A stretch of DNA of 64,000 nucleotides from Streptomyces sp. NBC_01669 (GTDB lineage: Bacteria; Actinomycetota; Actinomycetes; Streptomycetales; Streptomycetaceae). Below, one piece after another: positions 36,613-46,094 of this stretch. A program made the translations under genes and the position numbers. Each line of letters begins with the position of its first letter. Position 1 is the stretch's first letter. Below the pieces are notes generated by a model. It was given only the letters and a program-made list of their open reading frames with translations. It was not told the DNA's origin and made no database searches. The DNA is taken from positions 1,860,001-1,924,000 of the forward strand of contig NZ_JAPEQG010000001.1 of assembly GCF_026339735.1 (NCBI RefSeq), given 5' to 3'.

Positions 36613-36669
36613 CGGCCGGCCTGCGGCGCACTCACGCGAAAGCTCATGGCTTTCCGCCGCAGTCCGGCC
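36613..36669 (-). terminator. Large hairpin downstream of the alpha-mannosidase gene
   Basis: CTGCGGCG (36621-36628) pairs with CGCCGCAG (36655-36662), extended outward by GGCCGG/CCGGCC with a bulge. A second inner stem is GAAAGC (36638-36643) with GCTTTC (36648-36653). It starts about 40 bases after the GH38 stop on the minus strand and probably ends the sugar operon. Confidence 0.6.
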
Positions 36670-36710
36670 ATTCCCTCAGCGGTTGTGCGACGACGCGTCA
36701 GCCGCACGCG

Positions 36711-39700
36711 TCAGCTGCGCCCGAACCGCAGCGTGATCAGCTCGAACGGGCGCAGCGTCAGCTGTACACCGTCGCCCGCCCGCTCCGGTACCGTCGCCCC
36801 GGCCAGCGGGCGCTCCAGCAGGTCGGTCACTGCGAGGTCACCGAGCTCGAATCCCGCACCGAGCCGGACCCTGGCGCGGCCACCCGTCGACTCGTAGAGC
36901 CGGACGACCACATCGCCGCTCGCGTCGTCGGCCAGCTTCACCGCGCTGACGACGACCGCGTCGTTGTCGACGGTCACCAGGGGCGCCACCGCGCGGTCGC
37001 CGGCCACCCGGCGCTCCGGCAGGTTGATCCGGAAGCCCTCGCGGACCGCGTCGCCGATCGTCGCGCCGGGCACGAGCGCGTGGCGGAAGCGGTGCACGCC
37101 CTGGTCGGTCTCGGGGTCGGGGAAACGCGGGGCACGCAGCAGGGACACCCGGACGGTGGTGGTCGTCCCGGCGGTCGAGGCGCGGACGGTACGGGTCACG
37201 TCGTGGCCGTACGTCGAGTCGTTGACGAGCGCGACGCCCCAGCCCGGCTCCTCCAGGTGGACGAAGCGGTGGTTGCATGCCTCGAACTTGGCTGCCTCCC
37301 AGCTGGTGTTGGTGTGGGTGGCCCGGTAGAAGTGGCCGAACTGCGTCTCGGAGGCGTACCGCTCGGCATGGATGTCCAGCGGGAACGCGGCCTTGAGGAA
37401 CTTCTCCGTCTCGTGCCAGTCGACCTCGGTGTCGATGTCGAGCCGCTTGACGCCCGGGGCCAGTGTCAAAAGCTGGGTGACCTTCGAGTCGCCGAAGCTG
37501 CGGACGATGCGTACGCCGACCGATCCGTCCTCCTCGACCGGGGTGAGGTCGTCCAGGTCCGTCAGGTCGGTGACGGTGTTGCGGTAGAACGCGTCGACGT
37601 CCCACGCGTCCCACATGTTCGGGAAGTCGGGGTGGATCTGCAGCAGGTTGGCCGCCCGGCCGGGCGCCACGGTCTCGCGCTCGGCGCCGATGTCGTACGC
37701 GGACACCACCAGGCCGCGACCGTCGATCTCGACCTGCAGCAGGCCGTTGTCGAGTACGTAACCGCCGGCTTCGCGCGGTGCGAGCCGTCCGCCGCTGCCT
37801 GCGGTGACGGTTGCGGCGCCACCGGCCGGGATGCCGCCGCGCAGGTGCGGTGCGGAGTTGAAGAGGAGCGTCCCTCCCGCCGCGGTGTCGCCGGCCAGGG
37901 CCCGCTGCGCCGCGTCCACGATGGCGTTCAGTTCCTCGGCGACGGCCGCGTAGGTCTTCTCGGCCTCGCGGTGGACCCAGGCGATCGAGGAGCCGGGCAG
38001 GATGTCGTGGAACTGGTGCAGCAGCACTGTCTTCCAGATCCGGTCCAACTCCTCGTACGGATAAGGGAAACCGGTCCTCACGGCGGCGGTGGCGGCCCAC
38101 ATCTCGGCCTCGCGCAGCAGGTGCTCGCTGCGCCGGTTGCCCTGCTTGGTCTTCGCCTGACTGGTGAGGGTGGCGCGGTGCAGCTCCAGGTAGAGTTCAC
38201 CGACCCACACGGGCGCGTTCGGGTACTCCGCCTCCGCCTTGGTGAAGAAGTCGGTGGGGGTCTCCCACGTCACGGTCGCCGAACCTTCGAGGCTGCGCAT
38301 CCTGGCCGCCTTGGCGATCATCTCGCGGGTGGTGCCGCCGCCGCCGTCCCCCCAGCCGGACGGCGCGAGGGAGTGCTGGGCGACGCCCTTGTCCTTGAAG
38401 TTCTTCGCCGCGTGGGCGATCTCGCTGCCCTTCATCGAGCAGTTGTAGGTGTCGACGGGCGGGAAGTGGGTGAAGATCCGGGTGCCGTCGATGCCCTCCC
38501 ATTGGAAGGTGTGGTGGGGGAACTTGTTGGTCTGGCTCCACGAGATCTTCTGCGTGAGGAGCCACTTGGAGCCCGCCGCTTTGATGATCTGCGGCAGGCC
38601 CGCCGCGAATCCGAACGTGTCGGGCAGCCACGCCTCGTCGTTCTCGATGCCGAACTCGTCGAGGAAGAACCGCTTACCGTGCACGAACTGACGGGCCATC
38701 GCCTCGGAGCCCGGCATGTTCGTGTCGGATTCGACCCACATGCCGCCGGACGGCACGAATCGCCCGTCCGCCACAGCCTTCTTGACCTTGGCGTAGACCT
38801 CGGGGCGGTGTTCCTTGATCCAGGCGAACTGCTGGGCCTGCGACATCGCGAAGACGAAGTCGGGCTCGTCCTCCAGGAGAGCGGTCATGTTGGACGTCGT
38901 ACGGGCGACCTTGCGGACCGTCTCGCGCAGCGGCCACAGCCAGGCGGAGTCGATGTGAGCGTGGCCGACGGCGCTGATGCGGTGCGCGGACGGCTCGGCG
39001 GGGGTCGCGAGGACGTCGACGAGCTCGGCGCGGGCGGCGGCCGCGGTGCCGTTCACGTCCTGCAGATCGACCGCGTCGAGGGCGCGGCCGATCGCCCGCA
39101 GAAGGTCCCAGCGGCGGGCGCCGTCGACGGGAAGTTCCTGCATCAGCTCGCCCAGCACCTCCAGGTCCTGGACGAGGTTCCACACGTTCTCGTCGAAGAC
39201 GGCGAGATCCATCCGGGCGAGGGTGTACTGCGGTTCGCTGCCCGCGGTCTCCTTGTCGCCGAGCCGCGTCGGCAGGAAGGGGTGGTAGTCGAGGATGACC
39301 GGGTTGGAGGCGGCCTCGATGTGCAGCAGCACCTCCTCGCCACCTGCGACAGGGGCTCCGACGCGTACCCACTGATTGCGCGGGTTGAGGCCCTTCACCG
39401 GGGTGCCGTCGGGGCGGTAGACAAGGCCCTCGCACTGGAAGCCGGGCATGTTCTCGTCGAAGCCGAGGTCGAGGAGCGCCTCGACCGTGCGGCCCGCCCA
39501 CGCCTGTGGAACGGTCCCGGAGACCCGGAACCAGCTGGTGCCCCAGGGTGCGCCCCACCGGTCGCCGACCGCGATCGGCACGGTCGGGCCGGCGAGGCCC
39601 TCGGCAACCGGTACGGGCTCGCCCGGCACGGTCAGGACCGCGACGTCCAGTGGTACGGACTCCGGGTATACGGCCGGCCGGATGCGCTCGTCGAGGACGC

Positions 39701-39740
39701 GCTTGAGGCGGGCTTCGACCAGGCTGCGGTCGTCATGCAT
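36711..39740 (-). CDS. GH38 alpha-mannosidase
   Basis: 1009 residues, the usual length for bacterial GH38 enzymes. The catalytic domain carries GHAHIDSAWLWPLRET with the zinc-binding His-x-Asp. The nucleophile is Asp374 in EAWLPDTFGFAAGLPQI. Further conserved stretches are WVESDTNMPG and LLHQFHDILPGSSI. The C-terminal half is the beta-rich region of the family. No signal peptide is present, so it acts in the cytoplasm, probably trimming alpha-mannosides imported by the adjacent ABC system. It is the last gene of the operon, 70 bp after the GH5-like gene. Confidence 0.95.
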   Translation of the reverse strand: MHDDRSLVEARLKRVLDERIRPAVYPESVPLDVAVLTVPGEPVPVAEGLAGPTVPIAVGDRWGAPWGTSWFRVSGTVPQAWAGRTVEALLDLGFDENMPGFQCEGLVYRPDGTPVKGLNPRNQWVRVGAPVAGGEEVLLHIEAASNPVILDYHPFLPTRLGDKETAGSEPQYTLARMDLAVFDENVWNLVQDLEVLGELMQELPVDGARRWDLLRAIGRALDAVDLQDVNGTAAAARAELVDVLATPAEPSAHRISAVGHAHIDSAWLWPLRETVRKVARTTSNMTALLEDEPDFVFAMSQAQQFAWIKEHRPEVYAKVKKAVADGRFVPSGGMWVESDTNMPGSEAMARQFVHGKRFFLDEFGIENDEAWLPDTFGFAAGLPQIIKAAGSKWLLTQKISWSQTNKFPHHTFQWEGIDGTRIFTHFPPVDTYNCSMKGSEIAHAAKNFKDKGVAQHSLAPSGWGDGGGGTTREMIAKAARMRSLEGSATVTWETPTDFFTKAEAEYPNAPVWVGELYLELHRATLTSQAKTKQGNRRSEHLLREAEMWAATAAVRTGFPYPYEELDRIWKTVLLHQFHDILPGSSIAWVHREAEKTYAAVAEELNAIVDAAQRALAGDTAAGGTLLFNSAPHLRGGIPAGGAATVTAGSGGRLAPREAGGYVLDNGLLQVEIDGRGLVVSAYDIGAERETVAPGRAANLLQIHPDFPNMWDAWDVDAFYRNTVTDLTDLDDLTPVEEDGSVGVRIVRSFGDSKVTQLLTLAPGVKRLDIDTEVDWHETEKFLKAAFPLDIHAERYASETQFGHFYRATHTNTSWEAAKFEACNHRFVHLEEPGWGVALVNDSTYGHDVTRTVRASTAGTTTTVRVSLLRAPRFPDPETDQGVHRFRHALVPGATIGDAVREGFRINLPERRVAGDRAVAPLVTVDNDAVVVSAVKLADDASGDVVVRLYESTGGRARVRLGAGFELGDLAVTDLLERPLAGATVPERAGDGVQLTLRPFELITLRFGRS

Positions 39741-39810
39741 GAGGGTGGCTCCGTCGTGAGGTGGGGGCGGGTGGGGCGGATGCCGGGTGCGCGGGGTGCA
39801 CCGGGCGGGG

Positions 39811-41064
39811 TCAGCGGACCTGGTCCGGGGTGAGGACGTCGGTGATGCCGCGCGCGGCCAGGTGCTCCGTGTTCCCGGCCTGGCTCGCGAGGACGGCCGT
39901 GGGCCGGACCCCGTCCGCGGTCAGCCGGGCGAACGCCTCGAAGAACGCGCCACCGGGGGCGCACGTCGAACGACGGGGTGCGGTCTCGTCGTCGCCGGTG
40001 TCGACCACGAGGGCCGTGGTGCGGGGAGTCGGCCGGGCGGCTACCCCCCGCTGCTCCTCGACCATCCGGGCGATGGCTTCCCCCGCCGGTTTCACCTGCC
40101 GGTCGTTGGTCAACAGGCCCAACCCGTATTCGAGTTCGGGGAAGTCGGCCAGAGAGCGGGACACGTCGTGGGAGCACCACCAGGTGACACCCCACACGTC
40201 CTCGCAGTCCAGCGCGTTCGCAACGGTCGCCTCGGTGAACGCGGCTGCGTGCTCCGCGGGGATGAGCGGGGAGGGGGCGCCGACCTCCTGCAGCCAGACC
40301 GGCCGGTGCGGGTCGACGGCCCACGCCTTGGACAGTTCGATCAGGTAAGCGGCGTGGTGCTCGGTGGCGGTACCGGTGCGGCCGTGCCGTTGGGCGGTGC
40401 CGTTGAAGACCCAGGAGTGCACGGCGGTGACGGCGCCGATCCGGGCGGCGTGGGCGGGGGTGAACGCGTGGTCGTCCTGGTACCAGGCGGCGTCGTACTC
40501 GGCATGCAGATGCAGCTTGCCGGGCGCCCCCTCCTCGCAGGCGTCGAGCAGGGTGCGCAGCCAGCTTCCCGCCTGAGCCGGGGTGATGGGGTCGGGGTCG
40601 GGGTGCGGAGGGCCTGAGAACTGGTTGATCTCGTTGCCCAGCGTCATCCCGATGAAATTGGGGCGGTCGGCGAGGGCGGCGGCGAGCGTGCGCAGGTACG
40701 CGGCCTGGCCCGCCACCACGTCCGGATCGGTGAAGATGTTCCGTCGGTGCCAGGTCTGCGTCCACGCGGGCAGGAAGTCGAAGCTCGACAGGTGGCCCTG
40801 CAGTCCGTCCACGTTGACGTCGAGGCCGCGCTCGGCTGCGGCGTCGACGAGCTGGACGAGCTGTTCGACGGCGCGTGGCCGGATCAGGGTGCGGTTGGGC
40901 TGGAAGAGCGGCCAGAGCGGGAAGACTCGGACGTGGTCGAGGCCGAGTACGGCGATCGAGTCCAGGTCGGCGCGGACCGCGTCGAGGTCGAAGTCCAGCC
41001 AGTGGTGGAACCAGCCCTGGCTGGGCGTGTAGTTGACGCCGAAGCGCAGCGGGGAGTGAGGCAT
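39811..41064 (-). CDS. GH5-like glycoside hydrolase (probably beta-mannosidase type)
   Basis: 417 residues from an ATG at 41064 (MPHSPLRFGVNYTPSQGWFH); upstream in-frame sequence is shadow of the permease end. It has the (beta/alpha)8 pattern of clan GH-A: acid/base Glu145 in LGNEINQF and nucleophile Glu260 in VWLQEVGAP, with WGVTWWCSHD near the C-terminal end of the barrel. The absence of a signal peptide fits intracellular breakdown of imported oligosaccharides. Together with the GH38 neighbour it suggests a mannose-containing glycan as substrate. The exact GH5 subfamily cannot be settled by eye. Confidence 0.82.
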   Translation of the reverse strand: MPHSPLRFGVNYTPSQGWFHHWLDFDLDAVRADLDSIAVLGLDHVRVFPLWPLFQPNRTLIRPRAVEQLVQLVDAAAERGLDVNVDGLQGHLSSFDFLPAWTQTWHRRNIFTDPDVVAGQAAYLRTLAAALADRPNFIGMTLGNEINQFSGPPHPDPDPITPAQAGSWLRTLLDACEEGAPGKLHLHAEYDAAWYQDDHAFTPAHAARIGAVTAVHSWVFNGTAQRHGRTGTATEHHAAYLIELSKAWAVDPHRPVWLQEVGAPSPLIPAEHAAAFTEATVANALDCEDVWGVTWWCSHDVSRSLADFPELEYGLGLLTNDRQVKPAGEAIARMVEEQRGVAARPTPRTTALVVDTGDDETAPRRSTCAPGGAFFEAFARLTADGVRPTAVLASQAGNTEHLAARGITDVLTPDQVR

Positions 41065-41110
41065 ACGGTACGGGTGTCCTGGTTCTTTGGTGCGGGGTGG
41101 CGGCTCGGGG

Positions 41111-41971
41111 TCAGCCCTTGACGGCGCCTTCGCCGACGCCTCGGAAGAAGAAGCGCTGCAGGCAGGCGAAGAGCACGATGAGCGGGAGCACGGCAATGAT
41201 CGTGCCCGCGGCGACGAGCCGTTCGTCGTTGGCGAAGGTTCCGTGCAGATAGTTCAGTCCGATGGTCAGGGTGAAGTTCCCCGGGTCGCTGAGCACGATC
41301 AACGGCCACAGGAAGTCGTCCCACGCCCCCATGAAGGCGAAGATCGCGACGACCGCGAGGGTGCCTCTGACCGAGGGCAGGGCGATCCAGAGGAACCTCT
41401 GCCAGACATTGGCGCCGTCGACGAACGCCGCCTCCTCCACTTCGTGCGGGAGGTTGAGGAAGGCGTTGCGCATCAGCAGGACGTTCATCGCGGCGACGGA
41501 GCCCGGCAGCAGCACACCGATCAGGGTGTTGTTCAGACCGAGCTCACGCATGGTGGTGAACTGGGCGATGATGATGCCCTCGACGGGCACGAGCATGGCG
41601 AGGACAAACGCCAGCGTCGCGGCCCTCCGCCCCCGGTACCGCATCCTGGCCAGCGCGTAGCCGGCCAGGGCGGAACCGACACAGTTGGTCACCACATTGG
41701 CGGTGGCCACCTTGAGGGAGTTCAGCGCGTAGTCCCAGACCGGGATGGTGTCGGCGACCCGTGCATAGTTGTCCAGCGTCGGATGGCCGGGCAGGAAGCT
41801 CGGCGGCGAGCTGAAGATGTCCTCGCCGGGCCCCTTGAGCGAGGTCGAGAGCTGCCAGAGGAACGGTCCGACGGTCAGTGCGAGTACGGCGAGCAGCAGG
41901 ACGTAGCGGAGCAGGAGCCGCCAGGCCGGGATGCGGCGTCCCTCGGCGTCGGTGATGGTCAGGATGCTCAC
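41111..41971 (-). CDS. Carbohydrate ABC transporter permease (MalG type)
   Basis: 286 residues from a GTG at 41971, overlapping the stop of the upstream permease by 4 bp (GTGA) with AAGGAGG ahead. Six membrane segments are visible, and the EAA loop is EEAAFVDGANVWQRFLWIALP, the contact site for the ATPase. It is the second membrane subunit of the importer. As usual for Streptomyces sugar importers, no ATPase gene is present in the operon, so a shared MsiK-type ATPase encoded elsewhere is expected. Confidence 0.93.
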   Translation of the reverse strand: MSILTITDAEGRRIPAWRLLLRYVLLLAVLALTVGPFLWQLSTSLKGPGEDIFSSPPSFLPGHPTLDNYARVADTIPVWDYALNSLKVATANVVTNCVGSALAGYALARMRYRGRRAATLAFVLAMLVPVEGIIIAQFTTMRELGLNNTLIGVLLPGSVAAMNVLLMRNAFLNLPHEVEEAAFVDGANVWQRFLWIALPSVRGTLAVVAIFAFMGAWDDFLWPLIVLSDPGNFTLTIGLNYLHGTFANDERLVAAGTIIAVLPLIVLFACLQRFFFRGVGEGAVKG

Positions 41972-42951
41972 GCGTCCTCCTTGCGGTCGGCGCGGAGCAC
42001 CAGGAGCATCAGGGCGACCGTCACGACGAAGATGACGACGGAGATGGCCGAGGCATAGCCGACCCGCCCGGTCAGTCCGGTGCCCACGCGCTGGACGAGC
42101 ATCACCAGGGTGGTGTCCTCGCCGGCCGGGCCGCCGGAGGGTCCGGCCATCAGATAGACCTCGGAGAACACCTTGAAGGCGGCGACCGAGGCCAGTGCCC
42201 CGACGAGGACCATGGTGGAGCGGACGGCGGGGACGGTCACGGTGAAGAAGCGGCGTACGGCTCCGGCACCGTCCACGGACGCCGCTTCGTGGAGTTCCCG
42301 GGGGACATTGGCCAGCGCGGCCAGATAGATGATCATGTAGTAGCCGAGGCCTTTCCAGACCGTGACCGTCATCGCGCTGAACAGCAACAACCACTGGTCG
42401 CTGAGGAAGCCGACCTTGCCGATCCCCACGGCCTCCAGCACCGCGTTGATCAGCCCCCGGTCGTCCAGCATCCACACCCAGATCAGACCGACGACGACGA
42501 TGGAGGCGACGACGGGGGTGTAGAACGCGGAGCGGAAGAAGGCTATGCCGGGGATGTGCCGCTGGACGAGCATCGCCAGCAGCAGCGGCAGGATGACGAG
42601 GGCCGGGACGACGCCGAGGACGTACAGCGTGCTGTTCCGCAGCCCGGTCCAGAACATGTCGTCATGGATCAGCTCCCGGAAGTTCGCCAGGCCGACGAAC
42701 TTCCCGGGCATCAGCGTCCGGCGGTCGGTGAATGCGTTGACCAGCGTGCTGAAGAACGGGAACAGACTGAAGGTACCGACGACGAGCAGTCCGGGAGCCG
42801 CGAACAGCCAGGGACTGAAGGGCAGATGACGACTGATCCGGTGGCCGGACCTGCCGGGGCCGGAGCGTGTGCGCCGGGCCGCCGGAACCGCTGCGACGGT
42901 GTCCCTGCGCGGCGGGGAATCGGTGGGCGATGGCACGACGGGGGTCTTCAC
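41968..42951 (-). CDS. Carbohydrate ABC transporter permease (MalF type)
   Basis: 327 residues from a GTG at 42951, eight bases after the stop of the binding-protein gene. After a basic cytoplasmic N-terminus of about 45 residues there are six membrane segments (first: LFAAPGLLVVGTFSLFPFF) and the EAA loop HEAASVDGAGAVRRFFTVTVP. It pairs with the downstream permease to form the channel. Confidence 0.92.
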   Translation of the reverse strand: MKTPVVPSPTDSPPRRDTVAAVPAARRTRSGPGRSGHRISRHLPFSPWLFAAPGLLVVGTFSLFPFFSTLVNAFTDRRTLMPGKFVGLANFRELIHDDMFWTGLRNSTLYVLGVVPALVILPLLLAMLVQRHIPGIAFFRSAFYTPVVASIVVVGLIWVWMLDDRGLINAVLEAVGIGKVGFLSDQWLLLFSAMTVTVWKGLGYYMIIYLAALANVPRELHEAASVDGAGAVRRFFTVTVPAVRSTMVLVGALASVAAFKVFSEVYLMAGPSGGPAGEDTTLVMLVQRVGTGLTGRVGYASAISVVIFVVTVALMLLVLRADRKEDA

Positions 42952-42958
42952 GAGGGAC

Positions 42959-44254
42959 TCAGCTCTGCTGCAGGAGCCGGTCACAGGCCTTGACAGCGTT
43001 GTCAAGAGCTTCCTTGGGGCTCTGCTTCCCCTGCAGGGCCTTCGCGATCTGATTCCGCAGCTCGGTCTTCATCTGGTCACTGAAGAGGACGGGCGTGTAA
43101 TTGACCGCCGTCTTCAGGGACTTGGCGGCGGCTACCCGGACGCGCGTCACGTCGGTGCCGTCCTCCTCGGTGAAGTACGGGTCGTCGAGGGATCCTGCGG
43201 TGCTCGGGAAGATGGCGACCTGCTTCGCGAACTCCATCTGGCGGGTCGCGTCGGTCACATAGTGCGCGAAGGCCACGGCCGCGGGCTTCTGCTTCGTCTG
43301 CGCGTTCACCATCACGCCCATGACGTACATGTTGGCCTTGCCGGTGCTGCTGATCTGGTCGGTGATCCCGATGTTCTTGTAGAGACTCGGCGCCTGCTTC
43401 TTGAAGTTCTCCAGATCCAGCGCGCTACCGGGATTCATCGCCACGGAGCCGGTGAGGAACTTGTGGCCGGACGACTCAGGGGTCGCGGTCAGGGCCTGCG
43501 GGTCGAGCGCCTTGGCGTCGTACAACTCCTTGTAGCGCGTGAGCAGTTCGATGCCCTTGGCGTCATTGAAGGCGAAGCCCGTACCGTCCTCGTTCGTCAG
43601 CTGTCCGCCGTACCGGCCGAAGTCCTCGATGGTGGGTACGTTCGCCAGCGTGGCGACCTTGCCCTTGCTCTGCCCGGCCAGTTTCAGACCGGAGTCGAAG
43701 AGTTCGTCGTATGTGGTCGGCGGCTTCTCCGGGTCGAGTCCGGCCTCCTTGAAGAGGGTCTTGTTGTAGAACAGCGGGCCGGTGTTGAGGTACCAGGGGA
43801 AGGCGTACGTCCCTTCCATGCCCGGTATCCGGTGGCTCTGCCAGGCGCCGGGGAGGTACTCCTTGCGGTACTTCGACGCCGCCTTGTCGAGGTCCAGCGC
43901 GATCCCCGCCTTGGCCAGCGGTGCGACCAGGTCGGGCGAGACATTGACGACGTCCGGCAGGGTGCCGCCGGCCGCGTCGGCGCTGATCTTGTCCGCGTAG
44001 CCCTCGGCGGGCCGGTCGACCCACTTGACCTCGGCGCCCGGGTACTTCTTCTCGAAGTCCGCGATCAGCCCGGTGAAGTACGGCTTGAAGTTGGCCTGAA
44101 GGTTCCAGGTCTGGAAGGTGATCCTGCCCTGTACCTTGCCCTCGACTTTGCCGGACCCGCCGGACGAGTCCCCGGTTCCACCTCCACAGGCGCTCAGCGG
44201 GAGGACGGCGGCGACAACGGCGGCAGCGGCGACTGCTCTGCGGGAAATGCGCAC
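42959..44254 (-). CDS. Sugar-binding lipoprotein of the ABC importer
   Basis: 431 residues from a GTG at 44254 with AAAGGAGC upstream. The N-terminus is a lipoprotein signal (ISRRAVAAAAVVAAVLPLSA, then Cys as the lipidated residue). The mature part has the family 1 extracellular solute-binding pattern (GRITFQTWNLQANFKPYF, DVVNVSPDLVAPLAKAG, YAFPWYLNTGPLFYNKTLF). It sits on the outer face of the membrane and delivers the sugar to the two permeases. It is the first gene of the operon, facing the LacI-type regulator. Confidence 0.94.
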   Translation of the reverse strand: MRISRRAVAAAAVVAAVLPLSACGGGTGDSSGGSGKVEGKVQGRITFQTWNLQANFKPYFTGLIADFEKKYPGAEVKWVDRPAEGYADKISADAAGGTLPDVVNVSPDLVAPLAKAGIALDLDKAASKYRKEYLPGAWQSHRIPGMEGTYAFPWYLNTGPLFYNKTLFKEAGLDPEKPPTTYDELFDSGLKLAGQSKGKVATLANVPTIEDFGRYGGQLTNEDGTGFAFNDAKGIELLTRYKELYDAKALDPQALTATPESSGHKFLTGSVAMNPGSALDLENFKKQAPSLYKNIGITDQISSTGKANMYVMGVMVNAQTKQKPAAVAFAHYVTDATRQMEFAKQVAIFPSTAGSLDDPYFTEEDGTDVTRVRVAAAKSLKTAVNYTPVLFSDQMKTELRNQIAKALQGKQSPKEALDNAVKACDRLLQQS

Positions 44255-44447
44255 GGTGAACGGCTCCTTTGCTCGGACCAGGCGTGCGGACGGGACGCGC
44301 CGGGTCCGTGGTGGACTCACCGGCTGCGTACGCCCAGCAGACCTTCCAATGCACGCGGCGCAAAGTCAATACATTCGATTGAAGTTACGCCAACTTTCGC
44401 CATCCATGCAGGTCAGAGCGGTGTTTACAGGTATTGACGATGTTTGA

Positions 44448-44485
44448 CTAATGCGCTTTAGGGCCATGGAACTCAAGCGCTTTAG
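44448..44485. promoter_or_regulatory. Two LacI-type operators in the divergent promoter region
   Basis: CTAATGCGCTTTAG (44448-44461) and CTCAAGCGCTTTAG (44472-44485) are two near-palindromes around a GCGC core, with centres 24 bp apart. They lie between the binding-protein gene (minus) and the LacI regulator gene (plus). The form matches operators of LacI/GalR proteins, so the regulator encoded next door probably represses both directions until sugar is present. Confidence 0.7.
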
Positions 44486-44529
44486 TCGCTGGTGGACTTC
44501 GTTCGACCAGTGCCGTCGGAAGGCTTAGG

Positions 44530-45687
44530 ATGCCCCGGGGAGGAGCGAGCACCGCGCCCCTCGAGGAGCATGCGGAACGCAGGGAGAGGGCAGACCGGGT
44601 GACACCGAAGGGGCCGCCGGGCGGGGAGACTCCACCGACCCGGCGCACACCTGCGCGACGGCCGACCATGAAGGACATCGCCCAGCGCGCCGGAGTGTCC
44701 GAGAGCGCCGTGTCCTTCGCCCTCAACGACCGCCCCGGCGTCTCGGAAATCACCCGGGACCGCATCCGGCGCGTCGCCGAACAGCTGGGCTGGCGGCCGA
44801 GCACTGCCGCCCGCGCACTGTCGGGCGAGGGATCGGCCACCGTGGGCCTCGTCGTGGCTCGCCCCGCGGCGAGTCTGGGTGTGGACTCGTTCTTCCTGCA
44901 GCTGATCTCGGGCATTCAGGAGGTGCTGGCCGAGCGCCAACTCGGCCTGCTCTTCCAGGTGGTGGAGGACGTAACCGCCGAGTGCGCCGTTTACCGGCGG
45001 TGGTGGGCGGAGCACCGGGTCGACGGGGTGCTGGTCGTCGATCCGCGGACGGACGACCCGCGTGCCGAACTGCTGGACGAGCTCGGGCTGCCCGGAGTCG
45101 TCATCGGGGCGCTCCCCGGCAGCGACACCGGTCCGCACCCGGGCCTCTCCCAGGTGCGCGCGGACGATGCGGCTGCCATGGCGGCGATCGTGGGCCGGCT
45201 GCACGAGCTGGGGCACCGGCGCATCGTGCACATCGCGGGCCTGCCCACGCTCGCCCACACCGACCGGCGCATCCGCTCCCTGCGCATCGAGGCGGACCGG
45301 CGTGGGCTGGCCGAGGCCCATTCGGTGACCACGGACTACTCCGATACGGAGGGGGCGGCTGTCACCCGCCGGGTGCTGGAACAGTCCGTCCCGCCGACCG
45401 CGATCATCTACGACAACGATGTGATGGCCGCGGCAGGGATCGCCGTCATCGCGGGGCTCGGCATCTCGGTCCCCCGCGACGTGTCGGTCGTGTCGTGGGA
45501 GGACTCCGCGCTGTGCAGGCTGACGGCCCCGTGGCTGACCGCGCTGTCCCGGGACACGGTCGCGTTCGGGCGCATCGCCGCACGGGAGCTGACCGCGCTG
45601 CTGGACGGCGGCGCGGCCCGCACCGTACAGGTACCGCTGCCCGGGCTGATCGAACGCGGAAGTACGGCCCCGGCGCACGGCGGTTGA
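44530..45687 (+). CDS. LacI/GalR family transcriptional regulator
   Basis: 385 residues from an ATG at 44530 with GGAAGG seven bases upstream; a GTG at 44599 or ATG at 44668 are later options. The HTH begins at MKDIAQRAGVSESAVSFALN and the hinge helix is RPSTAARALSG. The remainder is a periplasmic-binding-protein-like effector domain (VGLVVAR, GVLVVDPR, HRRIVHIAGL, TAIIYDNDVMAAAG, VSVVSWEDS). It should bind the two palindromes just upstream and control the mannoside operon and itself. Confidence 0.94.
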   Translation: MPRGGASTAPLEEHAERRERADRVTPKGPPGGETPPTRRTPARRPTMKDIAQRAGVSESAVSFALNDRPGVSEITRDRIRRVAEQLGWRPSTAARALSGEGSATVGLVVARPAASLGVDSFFLQLISGIQEVLAERQLGLLFQVVEDVTAECAVYRRWWAEHRVDGVLVVDPRTDDPRAELLDELGLPGVVIGALPGSDTGPHPGLSQVRADDAAAMAAIVGRLHELGHRRIVHIAGLPTLAHTDRRIRSLRIEADRRGLAEAHSVTTDYSDTEGAAVTRRVLEQSVPPTAIIYDNDVMAAAGIAVIAGLGISVPRDVSVVSWEDSALCRLTAPWLTALSRDTVAFGRIAARELTALLDGGAARTVQVPLPGLIERGSTAPAHGG

Positions 45688-45761
45688 CGGAACCACACCC
45701 CGTCCGGCAGCACTCTTCCCGGCATCCGGCAACGGCCGGTGCGCCGTGGCAGACTGCGGTC

Positions 45762-45974
45762 ATGACTGAAGCCGTGAAGGGCCCCGCCAGCTACTTCCCG
45801 TCGATCGAGAAGACGTACGGCCGGCCGATCCCGGAGTGGAAGGACCTCATTCGGTCCTCGCCCCTGACCAAGCACATGGAGCTGGTCTCCTGGCTCAAGG
45901 CCGAGCACGGCCTCGGCCACGGCCACGCCAACGCCCTCGTCGCGCACACCCTCGCGGAGGACAAGGGCAAGTAG
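45762..45974 (+). CDS. DUF4287 domain small protein
   Basis: 70 residues. The composition and pattern (PASYFPSIEKTYGRPIPEW, MELVSWLKAEHGLGHGHANA, LVAHTLAED) match the DUF4287 family of small helical proteins, whose function is not established. It starts 75 bp after the LacI gene on the same strand and may have its own promoter. Confidence 0.85.
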   Translation: MTEAVKGPASYFPSIEKTYGRPIPEWKDLIRSSPLTKHMELVSWLKAEHGLGHGHANALVAHTLAEDKGK

Positions 45975-45979
45975 CGGCG

Positions 45980-46011
45980 CCGTGATCGCCGGGTCGCCTC
46001 CGTGATCACGG
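45980..46011. terminator. Bidirectional hairpin between convergent genes
   Basis: CCGTGATC (45980-45987) and GATCACGG (46004-46011) form an 8-bp stem with a 16-base loop, six bases after the stop of the DUF4287 gene and before the convergent DUF2254 gene. Confidence 0.45.
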
Positions 46012-46094
46012 CTGGCGGCCACGAGCCGCCGCGCCACAGGTGCGGTGATTTCGTTCTCGCGTGCACACTCGGCTGCGGGCGCGCCCACAGCACC

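Noticed and set aside
36292..36897. Plus-strand 200-codon frame before the GH38 gene
   Set aside because: It runs through the IS110 remnant, the hairpin and the antisense end of the mannosidase; no coding signal of its own.
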